Position numbers and translations under genes: made by a program | Assembly: GCA_937915835.1 (NCBI GenBank) | Contig: CALGHA010000129.1 | Coordinates: 1 to 58,979 of the forward strand | Source of the DNA: an uncultured Fretibacterium sp. | Lineage (GTDB): Bacteria; Synergistota; Synergistia; Synergistales; Aminobacteriaceae | Length of the DNA: 58,979 bases | Reading direction: 5' to 3' | Notes under the pieces: model-generated | Seen by the model: only the letters and a program-made list of their open reading frames with translations | The model's database searches: none | Told to the model about the DNA's origin: nothing | Part shown: positions 1 through 8,652 of the stretch, piece after piece | How the letters are laid out: each line of letters opens with the position of its first letter | How positions within the stretch are numbered: the stretch's first letter is position 1

Positions 1-218
1 AAATTATGCAGGCTCCTTTAGTTATTGCGAAGGGAGGAGATTATCTTGCGAAGAGGATTAGGGAGATTGCCGAGAATAATTTAATCCCAGTAATCGAGAA
101 TAAGCCGCTTGCTTGGGCATTGTATCAAAATGTCGAGATTGGCGAGGAAATTCCGGAAGATTTGTACAGAGGAGTTGCGGAAGTCCTCGCGCTGGTTTAT
201 AAGCTCAAAGCCTCGTAA
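1..218 (+). CDS. FlhB-type export protein, C-terminal part (cut by window edge)
   Basis: The reading frame is open to the left edge, so the gene is probably truncated by the window rather than starting at the ATG at position 6. The visible 70 residues match the cytoplasmic C-terminal domain of the FlhB/YscU family: an A-P-L-V-I-A-K-G stretch, then N-N-L-I-P-V-I-E-N-K-P-L-A and E-I-P-E-D-L-Y near the end. In the family this domain follows the self-cleaving NPTH loop and sets substrate specificity of the flagellar or type III export gate. The NPTH motif itself would lie outside the window. It could be full FlhB or the short stand-alone FlhB-like protein; the visible part cannot tell these apart. 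Confidence 0.8.
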   Translation, partial: IMQAPLVIAKGGDYLAKRIREIAENNLIPVIENKPLAWALYQNVEIGEEIPEDLYRGVAEVLALVYKLKAS

Positions 219-220
219 AA

Positions 221-1651
221 TTATTTGCGTCCGTACATGTCGATATTGCGCCGCTCATCATGATAGAGCAAAATATAATTTTTCTCGAGCACTTCATTAA
301 TCTCGGCTGTCCGTCCAGTTTCAGGATAAACGTTCGGTGTTGTGATGATTATATCGTTTACGCCGCTGATTATTGATTCTGCTTGAGCATCTACAGGATC
401 CGGAAAGTTTTCGTATCGATTGGACGGTATATAAAAATATTTCTGGCTCGGAATTACACCTAAACGGTTATAAAGTTCTGCACCGGCGCCAGTGCATAAA
501 ACTTTCTCATCAGGTGAATAATATTTCTCATTGTGAAGCACGTATTCATTGAAATGGACAACCCTTCTGCCGAGTATTTCCCTGATGTAATCCGGATATC
601 GTGTGCCGCAAGCTATTGACATCGCAAAAATCATTACTATCGCATGTTTCATTTGAAAACGTCTGTACATAAGTGATGCCAATTGGAGAGCAGCAGGCAT
701 TATCATCGGAACAACATATAAATAATAATGTCCGTAATGCCTTCCGGAAACAGAGATGCATAAAACGCTCAGGGTTAAAAGCGTAAAATAAGCTGTTCTA
801 TTTTTATTTTTCCGTATAATAAATGACGAGATGACAATAGCGGATATGATTATTACCTGTTTAAGATTAAAGATTGTATCAAAAATTCGTATAAATAAAT
901 TTTGCCCTTGCTTGGTATATATCAAGTTATACGTGAACATACCGAAGATTGCATCACTCACTGAATTCGTCACGATGACATAGATAATCACAGGTGCAGA
1001 ACCGGCCAATAATCCCAGAAGTCCAGCTACTAAATTCTGTCTGAAGCCAGCAAAATTTTTCTCCTTTAGCAAGTCATAGCCGATAAGTATCGCAATTCCT
1101 CCCCACATCATAATCAAATTTGCACGAAGAAAAAAGGCTATTCCTGCATTTACACCGTGAATAAACATGTAAGAGGCTTTATGTTCGGCTTTTTCCCCGT
1201 TCAGATATTTCAACAGAATATATATTGATGCAAATTGAAATGTCAAAGCAAATTCTTCCGCAAAGTTCCCTCCTCCGAAAGTCAAGCGGGCAGAAGCAAA
1301 CAACATGATTATCTGCATTCCTAGCCACGAAACTTTTTCATCAGCGTAAAGTAAGAATGAAGCGTATATAAATTTTGCTGACAGGAACATAAATGCTATT
1401 TCGACGATAAATAATCCAATTTGAGAGTTTCCGCCTATCAATACAGCAAGATAATTCACGAAATATAAATATAATCCCTTATGGTCAAATAATTCTTTAT
1501 ACATAATTTTCCCTGCAGCCATTCCGCGCCCCATAGCGATAAAAACCGACGAGTCATTAAACATTATATTGAGCAGAGGTGAGGATGACGCGCAAAAGTA
1601 CATTAAGACGGAAGTGTAAAGCAAAATAAAAAAATTAGTCCTGAGTTTCAT
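221..1651 (-). CDS. Polytopic membrane protein, ArnT/PMT-like glycosyltransferase candidate
   Basis: About 476 residues with roughly ten hydrophobic segments and a soluble C-terminal part of about 120 residues. An early Asp-His-Lys-Gly motif in the first extracytoplasmic loop (around residue 60) and the overall layout resemble GT-C glycosyltransferases that use lipid-linked sugars, but I recognise no specific family. I chose the ATG at 1651, which has an AAGAAGGAA ribosome site; an ATG at 1684 would add 11 residues. The gene overlaps the end of the frameshifted family-2 glycosyltransferase upstream (stop at 1635), so the two are translationally linked. A polyprenyl-phosphate sugar synthase plus a GT-C enzyme that uses its product is a common pairing, which supports a role in surface glycan decoration. 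That role is an inference. Confidence 0.7.
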   Translation of the reverse strand: MKLRTNFFILLYTSVLMYFCASSSPLLNIMFNDSSVFIAMGRGMAAGKIMYKELFDHKGLYLYFVNYLAVLIGGNSQIGLFIVEIAFMFLSAKFIYASFLLYADEKVSWLGMQIIMLFASARLTFGGGNFAEEFALTFQFASIYILLKYLNGEKAEHKASYMFIHGVNAGIAFFLRANLIMMWGGIAILIGYDLLKEKNFAGFRQNLVAGLLGLLAGSAPVIIYVIVTNSVSDAIFGMFTYNLIYTKQGQNLFIRIFDTIFNLKQVIIISAIVISSFIIRKNKNRTAYFTLLTLSVLCISVSGRHYGHYYLYVVPMIMPAALQLASLMYRRFQMKHAIVMIFAMSIACGTRYPDYIREILGRRVVHFNEYVLHNEKYYSPDEKVLCTGAGAELYNRLGVIPSQKYFYIPSNRYENFPDPVDAQAESIISGVNDIIITTPNVYPETGRTAEINEVLEKNYILLYHDERRNIDMYGRK

Positions 1652-2359
1652 TTTTAAGTTCCTTCTTAAGTGTACAAAAGTCATTTACGGCCTTAATCCC
1701 AATCTTGAAGATTTTTTGAATATTGATTGAGTTTTTACCGCCTTGTCTTGGTCTGAAAGTTATTGACTTGAACGTTATGTTTTCGTTGAAGTAAGCAAAA
1801 TATGTTGTGAGCATTACATTCGGGATGTTGAAATTTTTCGGGAGCCTGTAAAGATATTTCCTGAGTAAATCAGCCTTCATCAATCTGAACGGGCAATTAG
1901 CATCAGGAATTTTCACTCCGAAGATTAACCATAAAATTTTTCTCAGCACGAACTCGATAAATTTTCTTGAAGCTCCATCTTGACGATCTGGACGTTTTCC
2001 TAAAATTGCTTCATATTCATCGCGTAAGTTCCAAAATGAAGGGAATTCCTCCGGCAAAGTTTGACCGTCTGAATCCGTCTGAAAAATATAATCCGCCCCG
2101 TGTTTCAGCGCGTAATCATATCCGTATATTAGCGTGGGGCCGTGTCCTGAGTTAGGCTTAGTGAGAGGGATAATGTGAGAATTTTTTTCTGCGCAGTCTT
2201 GAAGTATTTTGAACGTGTCATCCTTGCTGCCATCATCGATTACAAGAAGATTATGCCCCCCCCCCCGTAAGTAATTTCAAGTATTTTTGACCATGCATTA
2301 ATTACAGCTTGAATATTCTCAGCTTCATTATATGCTGGTATCACAACGAATAAACTCAT
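1635..2359 (-). pseudogene. Family-2 glycosyltransferase, frameshifted at an 11-base G tract
   Basis: From the ATG at 2359 (good AGGAGG site) the protein begins M-S-L-F-V-V-I-P-A-Y-N-E-A-E and breaks after about 35 residues at a run of 11 G (minus strand). In the next frame the family continues cleanly: a V-I-D-D-G-S-K-D-D-T motif (nucleotide-sugar/metal binding), then G-H-G-P-T-L, then the D-S-D-G-Q catalytic region, to a stop at 1635. With 9 or 12 G the frame would be whole, giving about 241 residues, the usual size of a dolichyl/polyprenyl-phosphate glycosyltransferase. All motifs are intact on both sides, so this is either a phase-variable gene in its off state or a homopolymer sequencing error, not an old pseudogene. 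Confidence 0.8.
2256..2266. repeat. 11-base C (plus)/G (minus) homopolymer tract
   Basis: Eleven consecutive C on the plus strand inside the glycosyltransferase reading frame. No other run of this length occurs in the window. Poly-G tracts in glycosyltransferase genes are a classic site of slipped-strand phase variation; adding or removing one unit decides whether the enzyme is complete. Confidence 0.85.
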
Positions 2360-2420
2360 TTTTGCCTCCTTACAAGAAAAAGCTCCCCATGTTTCAGAGG
2401 AGCCGTTAAATTCCGATTGA

Positions 2421-4499
2421 TTACGCCATCACGCTTAAATCGCCGACCTCACGGAAGAGTTTATTGCATTCCGTTAACAACGCTAAACGATTTGCACGGA
2501 CTTTTTCGTCCTTATCCATGACCATAACGTCATCGAAGAATTTTGCGACAACTGGCGACAACTCAGCAAGCATTTTCGTTAAGCCTTCCCAGTCGTAAAC
2601 TTCAAGAGCTTTCTTCACCGGAGCTTCAAGCCTCGTAACTTCATTATACAAATTTTTCTCGGCTTCAACGGTCATTAATGCCTCGTCAGGTTTTACGTCA
2701 GCTTCTTTAGGGGCGTTCTTAAGCAAAATATTTTTCACTCTCACAGCCGAACTCACAAGGGCATTGAACCATTCGGAGCCTCTGACTTTATCGAGCGTCT
2801 CAATCAGTTTTAACGCCTGATAAGGAACATTGCCGACAACAGAAATTCCCAGCATAGCGAGTTCGTGCTCAAAGCCGCGTTCCTTAAGCTGAACATGTAA
2901 TCTCTGCTTCATGAACTCAAGAATTTTTTCACGCGTCGCCTCGTCAACTTCATTAATCTCGCATGCTTTATTCACTGTGTCGTAAACGTCGAAATTATAT
3001 TTCTTCGCAAAAAGTATTTCGTTAATGCACCGTGCCGCACGTCTCAGAGCATAAGGATCCTGCGAACCCGTCGGCTCAAGTCCAACTTTATGGCATGCCG
3101 TAATAATATGAACTCGTTCGGCCAATCCCAAAATTGCGCCAACGTCGTCAGTCGGAGTTTTTCCGCCGGCAGATTGAGGCAAATACTGTTCATAAATGGC
3201 TAAAGCAACTCGCTTATCCTCGCCGGAACATTTTGCATATTCACGTCCCATTACGCCTTGCAAGTCGGGGAACTCGAAGACCATTGACGTAACTAAATCA
3301 GCCTTCGACAAATAAGCCGCTCGGTCAACAAGTGAATCAATCTCATCAAATCCATTTTCATCACAGAGCCAGAGAGCCAATTTCTTTGTGAGCATAACTT
3401 TATCGTAAATGCTGCCTAATTTCTCCTGATAAGTTACACTCTTGAGCCTCTCAACGTACGAAGCTAACGGGATTTTCCTGTCCTCGTCCCAGAAAAACGC
3501 AGCATCTTCAAGCCTAGCTCGCAAAACTCTCTCGTTGCCCTCACGAATTATGCTCATGTCAGCCACACTGTTATTGCTCACACCGACAAAATAATTCGCA
3601 AGTTTTCCGCCCTTGTCGCGATTTCTGACGGCTAAATATTTCTGGTTCTTCTTCATTGAGGTCGTCAAAACTTCTTCAGGTATCTCAAGATATTTCTTGT
3701 CGAATGAGCCAGCAAAAGGTACAGGATATTCAACGAGATACAAATTTTCCTCAAGAATTTTCGCGTCCATCTCAACTTCAAGGCTTCCTTCAAGCGCGTT
3801 CTGAATGTTGGCTATCGAAGTCCTCATCTTCTGCAAACGTTTTTCCTGGTCAAGAATTACGTTGTTGTCATAGAGTTCATCAAGAAATACTGACGCGTTC
3901 GCAATCTCTATCGTCTTATGTCCCATAAATCTATGTCCCGTCGTAACTCGTCCCGATGAAACTTTGCCGTAAGTGAACGGAATAACTTTATCGTCAGCAA
4001 GCGCAACAATCCAGCGAATTGGCCGGGCAAATCTCACTCCGGAATTGTCCCAGTACATACTTTTCGGGAAATTCAAACTTGCGATTAATCCCGTCATAAT
4101 TTCAGGCAAAACTTCAAGCGCAGGTTTACTCTCTTGTTTGACCTCAGCCGCCGCATATTTCACGCCGTTAACCTCAATTTCCGTTAAGTCCTTAACTTCC
4201 ATTCCCTTACTTTTAGCGAAGCCGATTGCTGCCCTCGTAGGTTCTCCGTTCTCGTCATAAGCTGTCGAAATCGGGGGGCCTTTGAACATTTCGGCCTGTT
4301 CGGTTTGACTGTCTTTTACTCCCGTAACAAGCAATACAAGCCTTCGAGGTGTCGCATAAGTCTTAGCGTCGCGAAATTCCAGACGATTTGAGGCAAATGA
4401 AGTTTCAGCGTTCTTCTTCAGAGCTTCGAGAGCATCAGGAATAAATCTCGATGGTATTTCCTCTGTTCCTATTTCAAGTAAAACGTTCTTAATCGGCAT
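2421..4499 (-). CDS. glyS: Glycine--tRNA ligase beta subunit
   Basis: 692 residues, the normal length for the bacterial beta subunit of the alpha2-beta2 glycyl-tRNA synthetase. It starts with the family signature L-L-E-I-G-T-E-E-I-P-S-R and ends with the helical tRNA-binding region containing F-F-D-D-V-M-V-M. The beta subunit carries the tRNA recognition and anticodon-binding parts, while the alpha subunit activates glycine with ATP. It follows glyQ by 5 bases on the same strand, so the two subunits are made from one transcript. The paired bacterial form, rather than the single-chain archaeal/eukaryal type, is used here. No T-box leader could be recognised upstream of the pair. Confidence 0.97.
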   Translation of the reverse strand: MPIKNVLLEIGTEEIPSRFIPDALEALKKNAETSFASNRLEFRDAKTYATPRRLVLLVTGVKDSQTEQAEMFKGPPISTAYDENGEPTRAAIGFAKSKGMEVKDLTEIEVNGVKYAAAEVKQESKPALEVLPEIMTGLIASLNFPKSMYWDNSGVRFARPIRWIVALADDKVIPFTYGKVSSGRVTTGHRFMGHKTIEIANASVFLDELYDNNVILDQEKRLQKMRTSIANIQNALEGSLEVEMDAKILEENLYLVEYPVPFAGSFDKKYLEIPEEVLTTSMKKNQKYLAVRNRDKGGKLANYFVGVSNNSVADMSIIREGNERVLRARLEDAAFFWDEDRKIPLASYVERLKSVTYQEKLGSIYDKVMLTKKLALWLCDENGFDEIDSLVDRAAYLSKADLVTSMVFEFPDLQGVMGREYAKCSGEDKRVALAIYEQYLPQSAGGKTPTDDVGAILGLAERVHIITACHKVGLEPTGSQDPYALRRAARCINEILFAKKYNFDVYDTVNKACEINEVDEATREKILEFMKQRLHVQLKERGFEHELAMLGISVVGNVPYQALKLIETLDKVRGSEWFNALVSSAVRVKNILLKNAPKEADVKPDEALMTVEAEKNLYNEVTRLEAPVKKALEVYDWEGLTKMLAELSPVVAKFFDDVMVMDKDEKVRANRLALLTECNKLFREVGDLSVMA

Positions 4500-4504
4500 T
4501 AAAT

Positions 4505-5410
4505 TTATTCCTCCTCAAAAAATGCTCCCGGCTCGTTCACAAATTTATTCATCAACGGGAAGCCCATATCTTCGCGCTGTTTACGATAAGCCTCTGCACA
4601 TCTGCAAGCTAATGCTCTAACTCGGGAAATATAGCCGGTTCGTTCTGTTACGCTTATAGCATTTCTGGCATCGAGCAAATTAAACGTGTGAGAACTCTTC
4701 AGGACGTAATCATATGCAGGCAAAACAAATCCCTTGTCTAAAATTTTTCCGGCTTCAGTTTCGTACATGTTGAATAACTTGAACAGCATATCAGTGTCAG
4801 CAATCTCAAAATTGTAATGGGAATGCTCAATTTCTCCCTGCAAGTGAACATCGCCGTACGTAACTTTTCCTGCCCATTCAAGATCGTAAACGTTATCGAC
4901 TTTCTGAACGTACATTGCTATTCTCTCAAGTCCGTACGTAATCTCAGCCGGAACGTTCTCCATGTCTAAGCCGCCTAACTGCTGAAAATATGTGAACTGC
5001 GTAATCTCCATTCCGTCAAGCCAAACTTCCCAGCCTAAACCCCAAGCTCCTGTTGAAGGATTTTCCCAGTCGTCCTCAACAAATCTTATGTCGTGTTCAC
5101 TCGGATCAATTCCCAAGCTCGCGAGGCTCTCGATATAAAGCTCCTGAATATTCGCCGGTGCAGGCTTTATGATAACTTGATATTGATAATAATGCTGAAG
5201 TCTATTAGGATTTTTCCCGTAACGTCCATCAGAAGGTCGTCTTGAAGGCTCAACATATGCAACTCTATACGGCTCAGGTCCAAGAACTCGAAGAGCTGTT
5301 GCAGGGTTCATTGTTCCGGCTCCAACTTCGATATCATACGGCTGTTGAATTACGCAGTCTTGACGGCTCCAGAAATTTTGAAGCCTGAAATATACTTCCT
5401 GAAAGTTCAA
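4505..5410 (-). CDS. glyQ: Glycine--tRNA ligase alpha subunit
   Basis: 301 residues, matching the catalytic alpha subunit. Class II synthetase features are visible: the N-terminal F-Q-E-V-Y-F-R-L-Q-N-F-W segment, Q-Q-P-Y-D-I-E-V-G-A-G-T-M-N-P, then G-P-E-P-Y-R-V-A-Y-V-E-P-S-R-R-P (motif 2 with the ATP-binding arginine) and G-L-E-R-I-A-M-Y near the motif 3 region. It catalyses formation of glycyl-adenylate and, with GlyS, charges tRNA-Gly in the cytoplasm. It is the first gene of the glyQS pair; the upstream gap to the endopeptidase gene is only 20 bases, so the three genes probably share a transcript. Confidence 0.97.
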   Translation of the reverse strand: MNFQEVYFRLQNFWSRQDCVIQQPYDIEVGAGTMNPATALRVLGPEPYRVAYVEPSRRPSDGRYGKNPNRLQHYYQYQVIIKPAPANIQELYIESLASLGIDPSEHDIRFVEDDWENPSTGAWGLGWEVWLDGMEITQFTYFQQLGGLDMENVPAEITYGLERIAMYVQKVDNVYDLEWAGKVTYGDVHLQGEIEHSHYNFEIADTDMLFKLFNMYETEAGKILDKGFVLPAYDYVLKSSHTFNLLDARNAISVTERTGYISRVRALACRCAEAYRKQREDMGFPLMNKFVNEPGAFFEEE

Positions 5411-5430
5411 GATTGATATTACTCCTTTCG

Positions 5431-6606
5431 TTATTTGCTCGCTAATTGAGTTTTACCCGCAAGATACGGAACCGGATTAACTTTTACGTTGTTCACGCGG
5501 ACTTCAAAGTGTAAATGATTTCCCGTTGAGCGTCCTGTTGAGCCGACATAACCGACAACTTGACCTTGCATAATTCTTTGTCCGGGAACTACAGCAACTT
5601 TCGAGCAATGCGCGTAAAACGTCTGAACGCCGTTACCGTGATCCAGCAATACAAAGTTTCCGTAACCTCTGAAGCCGATTGTTGAGTTATTGCCGGTTCT
5701 TGCGACGACACCATTTTTCGCGGCTTTAATCGGCGTTCCTCCGGGCATGCAAATATCAATTCCCTCATGTCTGCGTTTTCCTCTTGGTCCGAAATATGAT
5801 GAAACTTTTCCGTCGATAGGCCATAACATTTTGCCGTTAAGATCCGGAATAAACGTACTCTTATTGAGATTATTATTGCGCGGTCTAAGCGGTATCATGT
5901 TGTAATAAGGCACATAACCCGGAACATTTCCGAGCGTGTTATTCAAGTCAGAAACTGAGGGCTTTTTAGGCGCGGCACTCTGAGGAAGTCTGACAACCTC
6001 AACTTTATTGCCGGTAATCACAAGTCTCATAGGCCCATTCACAGCGTCTCCGTTCGGTGAAAGAATTATTACGGGGTCCATAAGTCCGGGAATTGTATTA
6101 TTCTTGGCTTCGTCCTTCTTCTGAGCGTTGGCTAAAATTTTGTCGGGCTTCTGGTTCTTCTTAGTCTCTGAAGCTATAGCTTTTGCCGGAGTATTCTGAG
6201 TTTTTGCGGCCGTCTTAGTATTGATAATTTTGTCGGGAGCTTTAGTTGTAGTCTTTGCTGGTTCAATTTTCGCCGGAGCTTCTGTTTGTGACTTCTGAGC
6301 TGTAATTATTTTTGAAGGCATAACTTTTGCAGAGCTGATTTTACCTCTGTCCTGCCAGACGAAAAGCATATCAGCCTTCTTAGTCGGAAGATATACGAAT
6401 TGTCCCGTCTTAATATCTTTAGATTCCATTCTGTTAGCCCATAAGACATCATCGACGGTCATATCGTGAAGCAGGCAGTATTGTTTAAGTTCTGCGATAG
6501 AAGCGTTGAGGTTTTCGCCGAAATTAAGAATTTTCCAATTTTCTGCAGCATAAGCCCCCGAAGCTAAAGTGAATAAAATGATTGCACCTGTGAGAAATTT
6601 TTTCAT
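5431..6606 (-). CDS. Exported M23 peptidoglycan endopeptidase with LysM-like domain
   Basis: 391 residues. A signal peptide (M-K-K-F-L-T-G followed by a hydrophobic core, cleavage near A-Y-A at residue 20) is followed by a LysM-like segment (about 24-76: M-T-V-D-D-V-L-W-A-N, then G-Q-F-V-Y-L-P). A Lys/Ala/Thr-rich linker reaches to about residue 165. The M23 domain spans about 265-375, with metal ligands in H-E-G-I-D (His280, Asp284) and H-L-H-F-E-V (364-369). All zinc ligands are present, so an active cross-bridge endopeptidase is expected, acting in the periplasm on cell-wall turnover or division. It lies between threonine ammonia-lyase and glyQS on the same strand. Confidence 0.9.
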   Translation of the reverse strand: MKKFLTGAIILFTLASGAYAAENWKILNFGENLNASIAELKQYCLLHDMTVDDVLWANRMESKDIKTGQFVYLPTKKADMLFVWQDRGKISSAKVMPSKIITAQKSQTEAPAKIEPAKTTTKAPDKIINTKTAAKTQNTPAKAIASETKKNQKPDKILANAQKKDEAKNNTIPGLMDPVIILSPNGDAVNGPMRLVITGNKVEVVRLPQSAAPKKPSVSDLNNTLGNVPGYVPYYNMIPLRPRNNNLNKSTFIPDLNGKMLWPIDGKVSSYFGPRGKRRHEGIDICMPGGTPIKAAKNGVVARTGNNSTIGFRGYGNFVLLDHGNGVQTFYAHCSKVAVVPGQRIMQGQVVGYVGSTGRSTGNHLHFEVRVNNVKVNPVPYLAGKTQLASK

Positions 6607-6633
6607 GATTAAACATTACCCCTTTCTGAAATT

Positions 6634-7839
6634 TTATACTCTTTCTGTTACTATTCTGAAGCCGGCTTTCCCGAGTTCCTGCCTAATGTCGTCAATCTGT
6701 CCTGCGTCTCGAGTTTCAAGCGCAAGTTTCAGGAAGCAGGAATTTATAGCCATATTCGTATCGCCGTGATCGTAATAAACAGACACGACATTCGCACCGC
6801 ATCCCGCAATAATCTCGCTGACCTGTTGTAATTGGCCGGGTTTGTCGACAAGCTCAATCGTGAGATTTACGTTTCTTCCGGTCATCATTAAGCCGCGAGT
6901 TATGACACGGGATAAAATATTAACGTCGATATTTCCGCCGGAGACTACACAGACGGTTTTTTTGCCCTCAATCGGAAGTTTATGGAACATTGCCGCCGCA
7001 ACCGGAACAGCTCCAGCACCTTCAGCGATTAATTTCTGTTTCTCGATTAAAGCTAAAATTGCCGCCGCAATCTCATCTTCAGAGACACACACGATATCAT
7101 CAACGTAACGCGAAATAATCTCATAAGTTGTCTCGCCAGGATTTTTTACAGCGATACCGTCAGCAAATGTTGAGACTGCTTCAAGGCTCTCACGTTTTCC
7201 GTTATGAAATGAATTATACATTGATGGAGCTCCTGCCGCCTGAACTCCGTAGATTTTCACGTCAGGTTTCAAGCTCTTCACGGCAAAAGCAACTCCCGAG
7301 ATTAATCCGCCTCCGCCAATCGGAACGATAACAGCTTCAACGTCTTCCAACTGGTCAAGAATTTCAAGCCCGATTGTCGCCTGTCCAGCAATCACGTAAT
7401 CGTCATCATAAGGATGAATGAAAGTTGCTCCGGTTTCCTCGACTAATTGCACGGCCCTATCATGAGCGTCATCATAAGCACCTTTGACGAGTTCAATATT
7501 TGCGCCGAGTCTACGTGTGCTTTCAACTTTCATTACAGGAGCACTGTCAGGCATACAGATTGTTGATGTAATTCCCTTGCGAGTGGCCGACATTGCTACA
7601 CCTTGCGCGTGATTTCCCGCTGAACATGCAACGATGCCTTTAGCTTTTTCCTCGTCAGATAACTGGGAAATTTTGTAATAGGCTCCTCTGAGCTTGAAAC
7701 TCCCGGTAACCTGTAAATTTTCAGTCTTTAAATATAAACTATGAGATTCACTGAGTAAGGGCGCGGCGATTAAATCAGTCTTACGTGCGCATTCTCTCAG
7801 GATATAAGCAGCATGATAAACTTTATCGAGTGTCAGCAT
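6634..7839 (-). CDS. ilvA: Threonine ammonia-lyase with ACT domain
   Basis: 401 residues from the ATG at 7839, preceded by AGAGGGAA; an upstream ATG at 7869 lacks a comparable site. The fold-type II PLP lysine sits in T-G-S-F-K-L-R-G-A (Lys49), the phosphate loop in S-A-G-N-H-A-Q-G-V-A and the Gly-rich P-I-G-G-G-G-L motif follows. A C-terminal ACT domain (about 325-401) starts near N-L-T-I-E-L-V-D-K-P-G. The enzyme converts threonine (and serine) to 2-oxobutyrate (pyruvate) and ammonia. The single ACT domain and about 400-residue size are those of the catabolic/short IlvA type, so it may serve isoleucine synthesis, threonine fermentation, or both. The tdcB-like role cannot be excluded. Confidence 0.92.
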   Translation of the reverse strand: MLTLDKVYHAAYILRECARKTDLIAAPLLSESHSLYLKTENLQVTGSFKLRGAYYKISQLSDEEKAKGIVACSAGNHAQGVAMSATRKGITSTICMPDSAPVMKVESTRRLGANIELVKGAYDDAHDRAVQLVEETGATFIHPYDDDYVIAGQATIGLEILDQLEDVEAVIVPIGGGGLISGVAFAVKSLKPDVKIYGVQAAGAPSMYNSFHNGKRESLEAVSTFADGIAVKNPGETTYEIISRYVDDIVCVSEDEIAAAILALIEKQKLIAEGAGAVPVAAAMFHKLPIEGKKTVCVVSGGNIDVNILSRVITRGLMMTGRNVNLTIELVDKPGQLQQVSEIIAGCGANVVSVYYDHGDTNMAINSCFLKLALETRDAGQIDDIRQELGKAGFRIVTERV

Positions 7840-7973
7840 TTCATTCCCTCTGTGTTCAATTTTAATCACACTCCGCTAAAAATATGTGATAGTATACCGC
7901 AAAATCGCCTAATTTTAGAATGGAAAGTGTTAAAATTTTTTGTATAAAATTTCTCAGGGGGTAAAAATTATTC

Positions 7974-8594
7974 ATGAAAGTTTTATTAATCAATGGCAGT
8001 CCGAACGAGAAAGGCTGTACGTTCACGGCATTAAGTGAAGTTGCAGGAAGTCTTAATGCTGAGGGAATTGACACAGAAATTTTCTGGATTGGCAAGAAAG
8101 CTATTCAGGGATGTATTGCGTGCCACAAATGCTTTGAACTCGGTCATTGCGTCTTTAACGATGGAGTACGCGAGATTTCTTCAAGACTTGACGAGTTCGA
8201 CGGAATTATTATCGGCTCTCCTGTTTATTACGCCGGACCTAACGGAAGTTTATGCGCATTTCTCGATCGTTTATTCTTCTCGGCTGGCAATAAATTACAG
8301 GGGAAATTATCAGCGTGTGTTGTGTCTTGCAGAAGGGGCGGAGCTTCGGCGGCTTTTGACAGGCTCAATAAATATTTCACGATTAATAACATGCCGGTAA
8401 TCTCTTCACAATATTGGAACCAAGTTCACGGATTTACTCCTGACGACGTGCGAAAAGATTTAGAGGGCATGCAGACGATGAGAACACTCGGGCGAAATAT
8501 GGCGTATATGCTTAAGTGTATTGAAGCAGGAAAGAAAGCGGGAATTCCTGAGCCGGAAAAAGAAGAGCTAGTATTCACAAACTTTATACGTTAA
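7974..8594 (+). CDS. Flavodoxin-like NAD(P)H-dependent FMN reductase with cysteine cluster
   Basis: 206 residues. The N-terminus K-V-L-L-I-N-G-S-P-N is the FMN phosphate-binding loop of the NADPH-dependent FMN reductase family, and G-S-P-V-Y-Y-A-G-P is the second flavin-binding segment. Four cysteines lie at 47, 50, 53 and 59 (G-C-I-A-C-H-K-C then H-C), the pattern of the iron-sulfur flavoprotein branch of this family, where it can bind a [4Fe-4S] cluster. Likely a cytoplasmic redox protein of anaerobes; the electron partner is unknown. It is transcribed alone, divergent from threonine ammonia-lyase, with the start at an ATG preceded by CAGGGGG and a terminator hairpin behind it. Confidence 0.88.
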   Translation: MKVLLINGSPNEKGCTFTALSEVAGSLNAEGIDTEIFWIGKKAIQGCIACHKCFELGHCVFNDGVREISSRLDEFDGIIIGSPVYYAGPNGSLCAFLDRLFFSAGNKLQGKLSACVVSCRRGGASAAFDRLNKYFTINNMPVISSQYWNQVHGFTPDDVRKDLEGMQTMRTLGRNMAYMLKCIEAGKKAGIPEPEKEELVFTNFIR

Positions 8595-8603
8595 GAAAAC
8601 AAG

Positions 8604-8645
8604 CGGGGAGATAATTCACAACGAAACACTCCCCGTTTAATTTTC
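8604..8645. terminator. Bidirectional hairpin terminator
   Basis: CGGGGAG at 8604-8610 pairs with CTCCCCG at 8629-8635, followed by TTTAATTTT. It separates the converging flavoprotein gene and the DUF2828 gene, so it probably ends both. Confidence 0.8.
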
Positions 8646-8652
8646 CCGTTCA

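Noticed and set aside
2256..2266. Treating the glycosyltransferase as an old pseudogene
   Set aside because: The protein is fully conserved on both sides of the homopolymer, so only the tract length is at fault.
5411..5430. T-box or glycine riboswitch before glyQS
   Set aside because: Only 20 bases separate glyQ from the upstream gene; there is no room for a leader.
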